DNA from: Variovorax paradoxus EPS
Lineage (GTDB): Bacteria; Pseudomonadota; Gammaproteobacteria; Burkholderiales; Burkholderiaceae_C
Direction of reading: 5' to 3'
DNA: 64,000 bases
Assembly: GCF_000184745.1 (NCBI RefSeq)
Contig: NC_014931.1
Location: forward strand, 2,666,001 to 2,730,000
Both the position numbers and the translations under genes were made by a program. The notes beneath the pieces are model-generated. The model was given only the letters and a program-made list of their open reading frames with translations, searched no databases and was not told the DNA's origin. Shown piece by piece: positions 16,557 through 24,713 of the stretch (the first letter of the stretch is position 1; each line of letters opens with the position of its first letter).

Positions 16557-16577
16557 TTTGTTTGTTTGTTTGTTTTT
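16557..16577 (-). repeat. CAAA tetranucleotide repeat before the HEAT-repeat gene
   Basis: On the coding strand four CAAA units in succession fill most of the gap between the ABC ATPase stop (16578) and the HEAT gene ATG (16554), where the ribosome-binding site should be. Copy-number change would alter spacing and may tune translation of the last two operon genes. Confidence 0.7.
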
Positions 16578-17429
16578 CTAGATGGCAAAGCGCAGTTGCG
16601 CAGCGGTGGGGGCGGCGCCGAGCGGCGTGAGGCGTTCCAGCGGTTCGCTGGCGCCCGCATGCGGATGCAGCAGTTGCAGGCAGCGCCGCTTGAGCGCGGT
16701 GAATTCGGAAGAAGTGACCAGCGACGGATCGCGCGGCCGGGGAAAGTCGAGCGCGAACTCGGCGACGATGCGCCCCGGCCGCGGCCCCATCACGAGCACG
16801 CGGTCGCCGAGGAACAGCGCCTCGTCGATGTCGTGGGTGATGAAGACGATGGTGGTGCGCACGCGCGCCCAGGCGTCGAGCAACTGGCGCTGCATCATCA
16901 GCCGCGTCTGCGCATCGAGCGCGCCGAAGGGCTCGTCCATCAGCATCACGCGCGGGTGGTTGATGAGCACCCGCGCGATCTCCGCGCGCTGCTGCATGCC
17001 GCCCGAAAGCTGCGAGGGATAGAAGCCCGCGAAGTCGTCCAGGCCCACGAGGCGCAGCATCTCGTGCGCCCGCGCATGGCGCTCGCGGCGGCCGACGCCC
17101 TGCATCTTCAGGCCGAAGGCGACGTTGTCGAGCACCTTCTTCCAGGGGAAGAGCGTGTGGTGCTGGAACACGAGGCCGCGGTCGGGATGCGGTCCGCGAA
17201 CGGGCTCGCCGTCCACGTGGATCACACCGCTCGCAGGCGTCAGGTGGCCGGCGAGCGCGCCGAGCAGCGTCGACTTGCCGCAGCCCGAAGGCCCGAGCAG
17301 GCAGACGAATTCGCCGGGCTCCACGTGCAGCGTGATGTCCTGCACTGCATCGAAGGCCTGCGCGCCCTGGCCGAGGCGCACGCACAGGTCGTCGATGGCG
17401 ATGCGGCCGGTTTGCACATCGGCCTTCAT
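16578..17429 (-). CDS. ABC transporter ATP-binding protein, nitrate/sulfonate/taurine type
   Basis: 283 aa. Walker A is GPSGCGKST, the signature is LSGGMQQRAEIAR, Walker B is VMLMDEPFGALD and the switch is FITHDIDEALFLGD. The sequence GLVFQHHTLFPWKKVLDN is typical of the NrtD/SsuB/TauB subfamily. ATG 17429 overlaps the stop of the permease gene (ATGA 17426-17429). It energises uptake together with the permease and the binding protein encoded upstream in the same operon. A roughly 30-residue C-terminal tail after the usual end (TPLGAAPTAAQLRFAI) is not recognisable. Confidence 0.92.
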   Translation of the reverse strand: MKADVQTGRIAIDDLCVRLGQGAQAFDAVQDITLHVEPGEFVCLLGPSGCGKSTLLGALAGHLTPASGVIHVDGEPVRGPHPDRGLVFQHHTLFPWKKVLDNVAFGLKMQGVGRRERHARAHEMLRLVGLDDFAGFYPSQLSGGMQQRAEIARVLINHPRVMLMDEPFGALDAQTRLMMQRQLLDAWARVRTTIVFITHDIDEALFLGDRVLVMGPRPGRIVAEFALDFPRPRDPSLVTSSEFTALKRRCLQLLHPHAGASEPLERLTPLGAAPTAAQLRFAI

Positions 17430-18232
17430 GCGCGTTTCTCCTGCACGGCGCGCCAGGGCATGAGCGACTGGCCGACGCGGCGCACGAGCGCGCTGCTGCC
17501 CATGCCGAGCACGCCGATGAAGAGCATGCCGACCACGATGTCCGCGTAGTTCTGGATCGTGTACGACATCCACGTGTAGTAGCCGATGCCGAACTGGCCC
17601 GAGATCATCTCGGCCGTGACGAGGCAGAACCACGCGGTGCCCATGCCGATGGCAAGGCCGGTGACCACGCTCGGCAGCGCGCCCGGCAGGATCACTTCGC
17701 GGAACACCGCGAGGCGGCCCGCGCCCAGGCTGCGCGCCGAAGCGACGAGGCGCGCATCCACCGCCTCCACGCCGTGCACGGTGTTGAGCAGCACGGGGAA
17801 TAGCGCGCCGATGAATGTGATGAAGACCATCGAGGCTTCGGACGACGGAAACATCAGGATGGCCAGCGGAATCCACGCGACGGCGGGAATCGGCCGCAGC
17901 ACTTCGAGCGGCGGCAGCAGCGTGTCCTCGGCCCAGCGGGCGCGGCCTATCGCGAGGCCCAATGCCACGCCAGCGATGGCCGCGAGCCCGAAGCCGATGA
18001 ACACGCGGCGCAGGCTCGCCGAAAGATGCTGCAGCACCAGCGGCGACTGCACCAGCGACCACGCCGACTCGGCCACCTCGCGCGGCGGCGGCACGTTCTG
18101 GAAGGTGATGAAGCCCAGGTTCATGCGCTCGCGCGTGGCGAGGTGCCATGCGAGCACGCACAGGAGCAGGGCGGCGATGCGCCATGTGGCGCGCGGCATG
18201 GCGCGCAGGTTGCTATGGAGGGAGTTGGTCAT
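17426..18232 (-). CDS. ABC transporter permease, nitrate/sulfonate/taurine type
   Basis: 268 aa from ATG 18232, preceded by AAAGG; a start at 18277 would add 15 residues without a ribosome site. Six membrane segments are visible, and the cytoplasmic loop ARSLGAGRLAVFREVILPGALPSVVTGLAIGMGTAW is the EAA motif that contacts the ATPase (E-x-x-x-P-x-x-x-P). The first segment is WRIAALLLCVLAWHLA. It overlaps the ATPase gene by 4 nt and is separated from the binding-protein gene by a 435-nt repeat block, which is unusual inside an operon. Confidence 0.92.
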   Translation of the reverse strand: MTNSLHSNLRAMPRATWRIAALLLCVLAWHLATRERMNLGFITFQNVPPPREVAESAWSLVQSPLVLQHLSASLRRVFIGFGLAAIAGVALGLAIGRARWAEDTLLPPLEVLRPIPAVAWIPLAILMFPSSEASMVFITFIGALFPVLLNTVHGVEAVDARLVASARSLGAGRLAVFREVILPGALPSVVTGLAIGMGTAWFCLVTAEMISGQFGIGYYTWMSYTIQNYADIVVGMLFIGVLGMGSSALVRRVGQSLMPWRAVQEKRA

Positions 18233-18250
18233 TGGAGACCTTTGAGCGTG

Positions 18251-18652
18251 GTTATGTTTCGCGACCAGCCAACACAAACCGTTCGGGCTGAGCCTGTCGA
18301 AGCCTCGCGCAGCGCTTCGACAAGCTCAGCGTGAACGGTTTCTTCTCAGCGTGAACGGTTTGTTCTCAGCGTGAACGGTTTCTTCTCAGCATGAACGGAT
18401 TGTTCTCAGCGTGAACGGTTTCTTCTCAGCATGAACGGATTGTTTGTTCTCGGACGCAACTTGCAGGGAGGGTGAACGTCACGGTATGTTTTGCGACCAG
18501 CCAACACAAACCGTTCGGGCTGAGCCTGTCGAAGCCTTGCGCAGCGCTTCGACAAGCTCAGCGTGAACGGTTTGTTCTCAGCGTGAACGGATTCTTCTCA
18601 GCGTGAACGGATTGCTTTTTCTCGGACGCATCTTGTGTGGAGGTGAACGTCG
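18251..18652. repeat. duplicated REP palindrome with 20-bp tandem arrays, inside the operon
   Basis: Two long direct copies (about 18251-18480 and 18484-18652). Each starts TATGTTT and then GCGACCAGCCAACACAAA, followed by a REP-like palindrome (18279-18338 and 18511-18570; arms CCGTTCGGGCTGAGCCTGTC... and ...GACAAGCTCAGCGTGAACGG). After the palindrome the 3' arm is amplified as 20-bp units of the form TTCTCAGC(G/A)TGAACGG(T/A)TT: five extra units at 18342-18441 in copy 1 and two at 18574-18613 in copy 2. Each copy ends with CTCGGACGC and TGAACGTC. The block fills the gap between the binding-protein and permease genes. The mRNA would form strong hairpins there, so expression of the downstream genes may be lowered. 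Confidence 0.92.
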
Positions 18653-18667
18653 CGGACGGACGAGGCG

Positions 18668-20080
18668 TCAACCGGCCAGCGCGGCGCGCACGGTGGCGAA
18701 GTCCGTCACCTTGCCGCCGTTCTTCGCGGCCCAGCCCTCGGCCTGGTCCTTGAGCAGGAAGGCATCGACCTCGCCCTTGGCGCCGAGCACGAACCACGCA
18801 TCGGCCGCCAGCAGCTTGTTGCCGCTGTTGCGGTCTTGCGCATAGACCACGCGCGCCTTCTTGCCCGACTTCTCCAGCTTCTGCAGGTCGGCGAACGCGT
18901 TCTCGGGCGAGGCGTAGTGGCGCACCAGCGGCTCACCGGCCACCCACACTTGGGCCACGCGGCTCACATCGGTGATGGGCTTGCCGGTCGATGCATCTTT
19001 CGCGACCAGCGGGGCGCGGGCGTAGTTCTTCAGTTGCTTGTCGTAGTCGAGGCCCGCCTCCTTGAAGGCGGTGCGGATGTAGCCGTCCTGCACGAAGGCA
19101 TTGGCGTCGATGTCGTTGTCGGTGCGCTTCAACAGGCGCAGCGTGTCGAGCGATGTCTTCACCGCCTGGCGGTACTCGGGCTTCCAGCTCAGGTCGCGCG
19201 TCTGCAGGCCGAGCGGGCCGTGGAAGAGGTAGTTGACCTCCGCCTCGATGCCCGTGACCTTGGCGATCAGCTCGCTGTATTTCTCGGGCTCGGCGGCCAC
19301 GAGGCGGTCGGCTTCCAGCGCGGCGCGCAAGTAGGCGGTAACGACCTCGGGGTACTTCTTCGCATACTCCTCGTCGACCAGGCTGCCGTGGAAGGTGGGC
19401 GCATTCGCTTGCGAGCCGTCGTAGATCTTGCGGGCGAAGCCGCGGTACGGGAACAGCTCGGCGAAGGGCACGAAGTCCGCATGCGCCTCGACCTTGCCGG
19501 CCTGCAGCGCCGGGCCGGCCACTTCGGGCGCCTGGGTCGTGATGTTCACGTCCTTCAGCGGGTCCCAGCCTTGCGCTTGGATCGCGCGCAGCAGCATGCC
19601 GTGCGAGGTGGAGGCGAAGGGCACCGAGATGGTCTTTCCCTTGAGTTCGGCGATCGACTGCACTTTCGAGTCCTTCGGCACCACGATGCCGTTGCCGCTG
19701 CCGGTGGTGCTGCCCGAGAGCACGGTGATGAAGATGCTCTTGCGCCCCGCCTTCTGGAAGGCCGCACCGTTGAAGCTGCCCGGAAAGTCGGCCATCGAGC
19801 CGAGGTCGAGCTTGCCCGCGACCATCTCGTTGGTCAGCGGTGCGCCTGAGGTGAAGTTCTTCCACTCGATCTGGTACTGCGCGTCCTTGTACTTGCCGGT
19901 GCGCGGCAGGTATTTGTCGAGCAGCTTCAGCTCGCGGATCAAGAGGCCGCCGGTGGCGCAGTTGATCGTGGTGTCCTGCGTGCCGATGGCGATGCGGATG
20001 GTCTCGGCCTGCACAGCGGGAAGGGTCAGCATCAGGCCGAAGGTCGCGCTCCACAGCGCCAAGGTTCTCTGGGTCTTCAT
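18668..20080 (-). CDS. ABC transporter substrate-binding protein, SsuA/TauA/NrtA-like
   Basis: 470 aa, long for the family (usually 320-350). Residues 1-25 are a Sec signal peptide (MKTQRTLALWSATFGLMLTLPAVQA). The mature part has IRIAIGTQDTTINCATGGLLIRELKLLDKYLP, then GKLDLGSMADFPGSF and a GSTTGSGNGIVVPKDSKVQSIAELKGKTISVPFASTSHGMLLRAI segment that is standard for NMT1/SsuA-type binders. The extra length lies in the C-terminal third, with a second region of alpha/beta character (about 385-470). Fourth gene of the operon; the ligand is unknown. Confidence 0.88.
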   Translation of the reverse strand: MKTQRTLALWSATFGLMLTLPAVQAETIRIAIGTQDTTINCATGGLLIRELKLLDKYLPRTGKYKDAQYQIEWKNFTSGAPLTNEMVAGKLDLGSMADFPGSFNGAAFQKAGRKSIFITVLSGSTTGSGNGIVVPKDSKVQSIAELKGKTISVPFASTSHGMLLRAIQAQGWDPLKDVNITTQAPEVAGPALQAGKVEAHADFVPFAELFPYRGFARKIYDGSQANAPTFHGSLVDEEYAKKYPEVVTAYLRAALEADRLVAAEPEKYSELIAKVTGIEAEVNYLFHGPLGLQTRDLSWKPEYRQAVKTSLDTLRLLKRTDNDIDANAFVQDGYIRTAFKEAGLDYDKQLKNYARAPLVAKDASTGKPITDVSRVAQVWVAGEPLVRHYASPENAFADLQKLEKSGKKARVVYAQDRNSGNKLLAADAWFVLGAKGEVDAFLLKDQAEGWAAKNGGKVTDFATVRAALAG

Positions 20081-20116
20081 CGTGGTTGCTCCGGTTTGAA
20101 ATTCAACGGCCGCGGC

Positions 20117-20350
20117 TCAGCGCAGCAGGTAGGGGATGTCGACGGTGACTGCGCCGGTGGGGCAGTCCTTCTCGCAAGGCATGCAGTACCAGCACTCGTC
20201 GAACTTCATGTAGGCCTTTCCTTTGCTGAGGTCGATGGCGAGCACGTCGAGCGGGCAGACGTCCACGCAGACGGTGCAGCCCTTGTGGGCGATGCACTTG
20301 TCTTCGTCGATGCGCACGGGCACGCTGGTGGGAGTGAGGGCGATTGGCAT
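20117..20350 (-). CDS. 2x[4Fe-4S] ferredoxin, AprB-like
   Basis: 77 aa from ATG 20350. Two cluster motifs are visible: C-x5-C-x2-C-x3-C-P (KCIAHKGCTVCVDVCPLDVL) and C-x2-C-x2-C-x3-C-P (CWYCMPCEKDCPTGAV). The pairing of such a small ferredoxin with the FAD subunit encoded 25 nt upstream is the arrangement of adenylylsulfate-reductase-like (AprBA) and related fumarate-reductase-like enzymes. It is probably the electron partner of that flavoprotein. An upstream in-frame extension to 20446 lies within the flavoprotein gene and is rejected. Confidence 0.92.
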   Translation of the reverse strand: MPIALTPTSVPVRIDEDKCIAHKGCTVCVDVCPLDVLAIDLSKGKAYMKFDECWYCMPCEKDCPTGAVTVDIPYLLR

Positions 20351-20375
20351 GTGGGGTTCTCGTTCTTCGTGGGTG

Positions 20376-22112
20376 TCAGGCCGCGACGGGCTCGCGTACG
20401 GCTGCCGGCACGCGCAGGTGCTGGTAGGCCGACATCTCGTGCGCATCGAGCGGCACGATGTACGGATCGACCGGGCGCTTGAAGCTCACCATCGCGTCGC
20501 CTTGCTTCTGCAACTGCGTGTGGCAGAACCAGTCGCGGTCGTTGCGCTCGGGGAAATCCACGCGGTGGTGATAGAGGCCCCAGCGGCTCTCGGTGCGGTA
20601 GAGCGAGGCGCGCGCGGCCATCTCGGCGCAATCGCGGATCGCGTGCACTTCCATCGCGCGCATCAGCTCGTGCGGGCCGGGGGCGGCGAGCTGTTCGAGG
20701 TCTTCGTGGATCTGCTCGAAGCGCGAGAGGCCGATCTCCATCTTCCGCGTGACCTTGGGCGGCTGCAGGTAGTCGTTGACCATGCGGCGCAGCTTGTATT
20801 CGACCTGCGTGGGCGGGAGACCCCCGCTGCGAAGGAGGGGGGCGCTGACACGGGCGTGCTCGCGTGCGACCTGTTCTTCATCGAGCGCGGGCAGCTCGTT
20901 CTCCGCGCAATGCTGGGCTGCGCTTTCACCGGCGAGGCGGCCGTAGACGAAGGCGCCGAGCATGTAGTTGTGCGGCACGCAGGCGAGGTCGCCCGCGGCG
21001 TGCAGGCCCGGCACCGTGGTGCGCGCGTGTTCATCCACCCACACGCCCGAGGCCGAGTGGCCGCTGCACAGGCCGATCTCGGAGATGTGCATCTCCACCA
21101 TCTGCTCGCGGTAGTCGGTGCCGCGCCCCGCGTGAAAGCGCCCGCGGCTCGGGCGTTCGTTGGTGTGCAGGATCTGCTCGATGGTGGCGATGGTCTCCTC
21201 GGCCAGGTGGCTCAGCTTGAGAAAGACCGGGCCGTTGCCGCCCTGGAGCTCGTTGTAGAACTCCATCATCATCTGGCCGCTCCAGTAGTCGCACTCGATG
21301 AAGCGCTCGCCCTTGTTGTTGGTGGTGTGGCCACCGAAGGGGCCGGTCACGTAGGCGCAGGCGGGGCCGTTGTAGTCCTTGATGAGCGGGTTGATCTGGA
21401 AGCACTCGATGCCCGAGAGCTCCGCGCCCGCGTGGTAGGCCATGCTGTAGCCGTCGCCCGCGTTGGTCGGGTTCTCGTAGGTGCCGAAGAGGTAGCCGGA
21501 GGCGGGCAGCCCGAGCCGGCCGGCCGCGCCTGTGGCGAGCACCACCGATTTCGCGCGGATCACATGGAACTCGGCCGTGCGGCAGTCGAAGGCCATCGCG
21601 CCCGCGACGCTGCCGTCGGCCGCCGTCAGCAGGCGCGTGACCACGAGGCGCTGCGACATCTCCACGCGCGTGCGCTTGAGGCGCCGATACAGCACGTTCT
21701 TGATGTTGTGGCCTTCGGGCATCGGCAGCACGTAGGTGCCCATGTGGTGGACCTTCCGCATCGCGTAGTCGCCGGTCTCGTCCTTCTCGAACTTGACGCC
21801 CCAGCGGTCGAGCTCCTCGATCATCGAATAGCTGTTGCGCGCATAGGCCATCACCGTCTTCTGGTTGACGATGCCGTCGTTGGCGGTGGTGATCTCTTTT
21901 ACGTATTGCTCGGGCGTGGCGAAGCCGGGCACGACCGCGTTGTTCAGCCCGTCCATCCCCATCGAGATGGCGCCGCTGCGCTTGACGTTGGCTTTCTCCA
22001 GCAGCAGCACTTCGAGCTTGGGGTTGGCTTCCTTGGCCTTGACGGCCGCCATCGGCCCGGCCGTGCCGCCGCCGATGACCAGCACGTCGACCGTGCGGGT
22101 GATGATGTTCAT
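20376..22112 (-). CDS. FAD-dependent fumarate reductase/AprA-like flavoprotein
   Basis: 578 aa. The N-terminus TVDVLVIGGGTAGPMAAVKAKE is the dinucleotide-binding fold; RSGAISMGMDGLNN follows as the flavin-contact segment, and near the end of the FAD domain PGLHAAGDLACVPHNYMLGAFVYGRLAGESA is the second FAD motif. It belongs to the FAD_binding_2/succinate dehydrogenase flavoprotein superfamily, most like adenylylsulfate reductase alpha in length and in being paired with a small ferredoxin. The substrate is not known: sulfate activation genes are not nearby, while the operon carries a sulfonate-type transporter. ATG 22112 overlaps the GntR stop. Confidence 0.88.
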   Translation of the reverse strand: MNIITRTVDVLVIGGGTAGPMAAVKAKEANPKLEVLLLEKANVKRSGAISMGMDGLNNAVVPGFATPEQYVKEITTANDGIVNQKTVMAYARNSYSMIEELDRWGVKFEKDETGDYAMRKVHHMGTYVLPMPEGHNIKNVLYRRLKRTRVEMSQRLVVTRLLTAADGSVAGAMAFDCRTAEFHVIRAKSVVLATGAAGRLGLPASGYLFGTYENPTNAGDGYSMAYHAGAELSGIECFQINPLIKDYNGPACAYVTGPFGGHTTNNKGERFIECDYWSGQMMMEFYNELQGGNGPVFLKLSHLAEETIATIEQILHTNERPSRGRFHAGRGTDYREQMVEMHISEIGLCSGHSASGVWVDEHARTTVPGLHAAGDLACVPHNYMLGAFVYGRLAGESAAQHCAENELPALDEEQVAREHARVSAPLLRSGGLPPTQVEYKLRRMVNDYLQPPKVTRKMEIGLSRFEQIHEDLEQLAAPGPHELMRAMEVHAIRDCAEMAARASLYRTESRWGLYHHRVDFPERNDRDWFCHTQLQKQGDAMVSFKRPVDPYIVPLDAHEMSAYQHLRVPAAVREPVAA

Positions 22113-22879
22113 GGGGTGTCCTTCGTGGGATGACTGCGGGCGATGCGAAGCCGGTGCTGGAACGCATCGCCGCGGAAATAGAGGTCTTCGAAATCGAGCG
22201 GCGCGCCGTCGGCCGTGTGGGTGAGGCGCTCCACGCGCAGCACCGCGGTGCCTTCGGGAACGTCCAGCGAACGTGCGAGCAATTCGTCGGCGAGCATCGC
22301 GTCGATCTGCAGGTCGGCGTGGCCGAGCGCGATGCCGTAGTCGTTCTCCAAAATCAGGAAGATGTCGCGCCCGGCGAGGTCCGCCTGCCGCAATCGCTCG
22401 CCGATGGCGTGGGGCAGGTAGGTCACCTCATAGGACACCGGGGCGCGGTTCAGATGCCGCACACGCTTGATCTGTGCAACCGGCGTGCCCTCCGCCAGGC
22501 CCAGGCGCTGCGCCACGCGCGGCGAGGCGGGCACGGTCTTATGGCTCGTGACCTGATTGCGGATCTCGTAGCCCATGCGGCCCATCGACTCGGCAAAGCC
22601 TTCGAGCTGTGCGAGCTGCTGGAACGCCTTGGGCTTGGCGACGAAGGTGCCCTTGCCCGGGATCTTGAAGATCAGGTTCTCACGCTGCAGGTCGCTGAGC
22701 GCCTGCCGCACCGTGATGCGGCTGACCTTGAAGAGCGCGACCATTTCGCTTTCGGAAGGCAGTTGCGCATGCGGCGCGTAGGTGCCGTCGAGGATGCGTT
22801 CGCGCAGCGTTTCGCGCACCTGGGTGTAGAGCGGAACGGGTGAAAAGGCGATGGGCTCGAGCGCCGGAGCAGAAGACAT
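22109..22879 (-). CDS. GntR-family (HutC/UTRA) transcriptional regulator
   Basis: 256 aa. Residues about 15-80 form the GntR winged helix: VPLYTQVRETLRERILDGTYAPHAQLPSESEMVALFKVSRITVRQALSDLQRENLI, then GKGTFV in the wing. Residues about 95-245 are a UTRA effector-binding domain (VAQIKRVRHLNRAPVSYEVTYLP...). It is the first gene of the eight-gene minus-strand operon and overlaps the flavoprotein gene (ATGA 22109-22112). A palindrome 17-34 nt upstream of its ATG is the likely operator, so it should repress its own operon until a pathway ligand binds. Confidence 0.93.
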   Translation of the reverse strand: MSSAPALEPIAFSPVPLYTQVRETLRERILDGTYAPHAQLPSESEMVALFKVSRITVRQALSDLQRENLIFKIPGKGTFVAKPKAFQQLAQLEGFAESMGRMGYEIRNQVTSHKTVPASPRVAQRLGLAEGTPVAQIKRVRHLNRAPVSYEVTYLPHAIGERLRQADLAGRDIFLILENDYGIALGHADLQIDAMLADELLARSLDVPEGTAVLRVERLTHTADGAPLDFEDLYFRGDAFQHRLRIARSHPTKDTP

Positions 22880-22895
22880 GCGGCTGACTTGTTAT

Positions 22896-22913
22896 GACCA
22901 GTTGAAACAGGTC
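22896..22913. promoter_or_regulatory. palindrome, candidate GntR operator
   Basis: GACC-A-GTT-GA-AAC-A-GGTC: outer GACC/GGTC and inner GTT/AAC are perfectly symmetric. It lies 17-34 nt upstream of the GntR start codon, where a repressor would block transcription or early elongation. A second dyad, TTTCGTT/AACGAAA (22936-22942/22947-22953), lies 23 nt further upstream and may belong to the promoter. Confidence 0.5.
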
Positions 22914-23121
22914 GGATGCTAGTCAGGGGGGCTTCTTTCGTTAAAGAACGAAAACGTGCTTCGATATTTGGAAATTGCTGTGGTGATGCCGGAACGGGGA
23001 GAGCGGTGCGATCCAGCTGGGGCGCCCATTTCGTCCGACAGGCGCCCGATGCGGGGCGCTGTTCGTTCCTCTGTAGAATCCGGCGCTGGCCGACAACCCG
23101 TGGAATCAACGGGTTGCAAAT

Positions 23122-23195
23122 GCGGGTGTAGTTCAATGGCAGAACGGCAGCTTCCCAAGCTTCATACGAGGGTTCGATTCCCTTCACCCGCTCCA
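23122..23195 (+). tRNA. tRNA-Gly(CCC)
   Basis: 74 nt including encoded CCA. Acceptor GCGGGTG pairs with CACCCGC, discriminator T, T arm AGGGT-TCGATTC-CCTTC, D arm GTTC/GAAC, anticodon CCC at 23154-23156 in loop TTCCCAA. The anticodon stem GCAGC/GCTTC contains one C-T mismatch at the second pair. It is close to E. coli glyU throughout. Confidence 0.97.
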
Positions 23196-23415
23196 GCTAG
23201 TCACTCATGTTTTCTCATGTTGACTCAAAGGCTAATCGGATCAACGACTTAGCTCACTCGCTTCTCTCGTGACCGCCCATGCTCGCTCATTGCAGCGCGC
23301 CGGATGAAGGGGTGCAACACGGGGAACGAAGGCACATTTGCCTCCGGTTGAGAAGCTTGTCCCCCTAGCCATCGCCAGGTATCGGATAGCGAGGTCCGAG
23401 CCATGCTCGCGCCGG

Positions 23416-24372
23416 CTAGCGGAACTGGTTGCCGATCCATGCCCCGGCGTGGCTGATGTAACCGCGCACGCCATCGCGCACGACCTCCAGCACCGCGGGG
23501 TCGAACGACGCATCTATCTCGTCATAGACCGGATCAATGACCGTATCGCCCGAGGCATCGATGGCGCCCCACTTTCCGTTGGTGTGCAGAAAGATGGCAA
23601 GCCCTGCATAGCTGAAGCCCGACACGTCGTCGAAGCCCGGGTCGATCATCAGCTCTCCAGCCGTGTCGATGAAGCCCCATCGTTTCCCGATGCGAACCTT
23701 GGCGAGGCCGTTCGCAGCGAAGCCGGCGGCTTCCGCGTAGCGCGCAGGAATGCGCGTCTCGCCCCCGCTGCCCATGTAGCCATACCGATGGTTGCCGGCC
23801 TTGAAGGTCGCGAGCCCGCACGCATCGAATTCGCTGAACTCCTTGAATGCCGGGCGAAGCGCTTCGTTGCCGGCGACGTCGACGAAGCCGCGATAGCCGG
23901 CGCGCCTGACCTTGGCGAGGCCGTTGGCGGCGAATGCGCCGATGCCGTCATAGATCGCCGATATCACCATTTCTCCCCGCACGTCGATGCAACCGCTGGT
24001 GCCATCTTCCGTGCGGACCACCGCGAGACCGCCATCGTCGAACGAGCGGGCATGTTCGAAGTCCGCAGGGAAGATCTTGTTCCCCGCAGCGTCCACGAAG
24101 GCGTGTCGGAAGAACTGGGCGCGATCGAGGATTACCGTGGCGATGCCCTGTGTCGAGAAATCTTCGGCCTGGTGGAACGACGGACCGACGACGACGCGGC
24201 CGGTCCGATCGATGAATCCATAGCCGCTCTCGCTGTTCGGATCCAGGTGGGCGACGGCCAGACCATTTGCGGCGAAAGGCCCGACGCTGTGGAACTGCGG
24301 CGGCACAACGATTTCGCCTGCGATATCGATGAACCCAAACAGGCCGCTCTCGGCGGATCTGACAGGAAGCAT
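23416..24372 (-). CDS. WG-repeat protein
   Basis: 318 aa from ATG 24372 (MLPVRSAESG). It consists of about seven repeats of roughly 45 residues with the WG-type pattern G-(F/Y)-(I/M)-(D/S)-x3-(G/A)-x4-(P/I)-x-(F/Y)-(D/H)...F-x-x-x-G-L-A-x-(V/F): GLFGFIDIAGEIVVPPQF, GYGFIDRTGRVVVGPSF, HAFVDAAGNKIFPADF, RGFVDVAGNEALRPAF, WGFIDTAGELMIDPGF and WGAIDASGDTVIDPVY. Such repeats form beta-rich solenoids of unknown role. No signal peptide in this start; the longer open frame upstream has no repeat character. Ribosome site is weak, so the start is moderately certain. Confidence 0.8.
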   Translation of the reverse strand: MLPVRSAESGLFGFIDIAGEIVVPPQFHSVGPFAANGLAVAHLDPNSESGYGFIDRTGRVVVGPSFHQAEDFSTQGIATVILDRAQFFRHAFVDAAGNKIFPADFEHARSFDDGGLAVVRTEDGTSGCIDVRGEMVISAIYDGIGAFAANGLAKVRRAGYRGFVDVAGNEALRPAFKEFSEFDACGLATFKAGNHRYGYMGSGGETRIPARYAEAAGFAANGLAKVRIGKRWGFIDTAGELMIDPGFDDVSGFSYAGLAIFLHTNGKWGAIDASGDTVIDPVYDEIDASFDPAVLEVVRDGVRGYISHAGAWIGNQFR

Positions 24373-24713
24373 GGATCGTTTCTCGGTTGCCGGGAGTCGG
24401 TGATGGTGGAGCGGCTTTGCGCACAGTATGGCTGTCGTTGCGACATGGTCCCGACCCGTTTCACTGCAGCCTTGTCGTCCATTGCCCGCGCAGCAATTTG
24501 CCGGCGATCGAACAGGCGCGCTTCCAGCATCTCTTCGATGCATCTCCTGCTGACGGTACTTGGCTTCCGCCACGTGCAGGTACCTGCTGAAGTACCGACA
24601 AATTCCGTAGGCCCGTGCTACGCACCGACATAGCAAGAGGCAAAGAAAAAACCCGCCACCCCTGTGAGAAGTGCGAGTTCCGAGGCAGCGTGGAGCTGCG
24701 TGAAATAAGGGAT
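24373..24713. other. intergenic region between the WG-repeat gene and the tRNA pair
   Basis: I see no gene here. An in-frame extension of the WG gene reaches 24636 but lacks repeat pattern. The segment 24640-24660 has an A-rich run followed by CCCGCCACCCC on the plus strand; read on the minus strand it gives GGGTGGCGGG followed by seven T in nine bases, which could end transcription leaving the tRNA-Arg gene. Confidence 0.4.

Noticed and set aside
18251..18652. CRISPR array (regular 20-bp units)
   Set aside because: Units are contiguous without spacers and derive from a REP hairpin arm; no cas genes.
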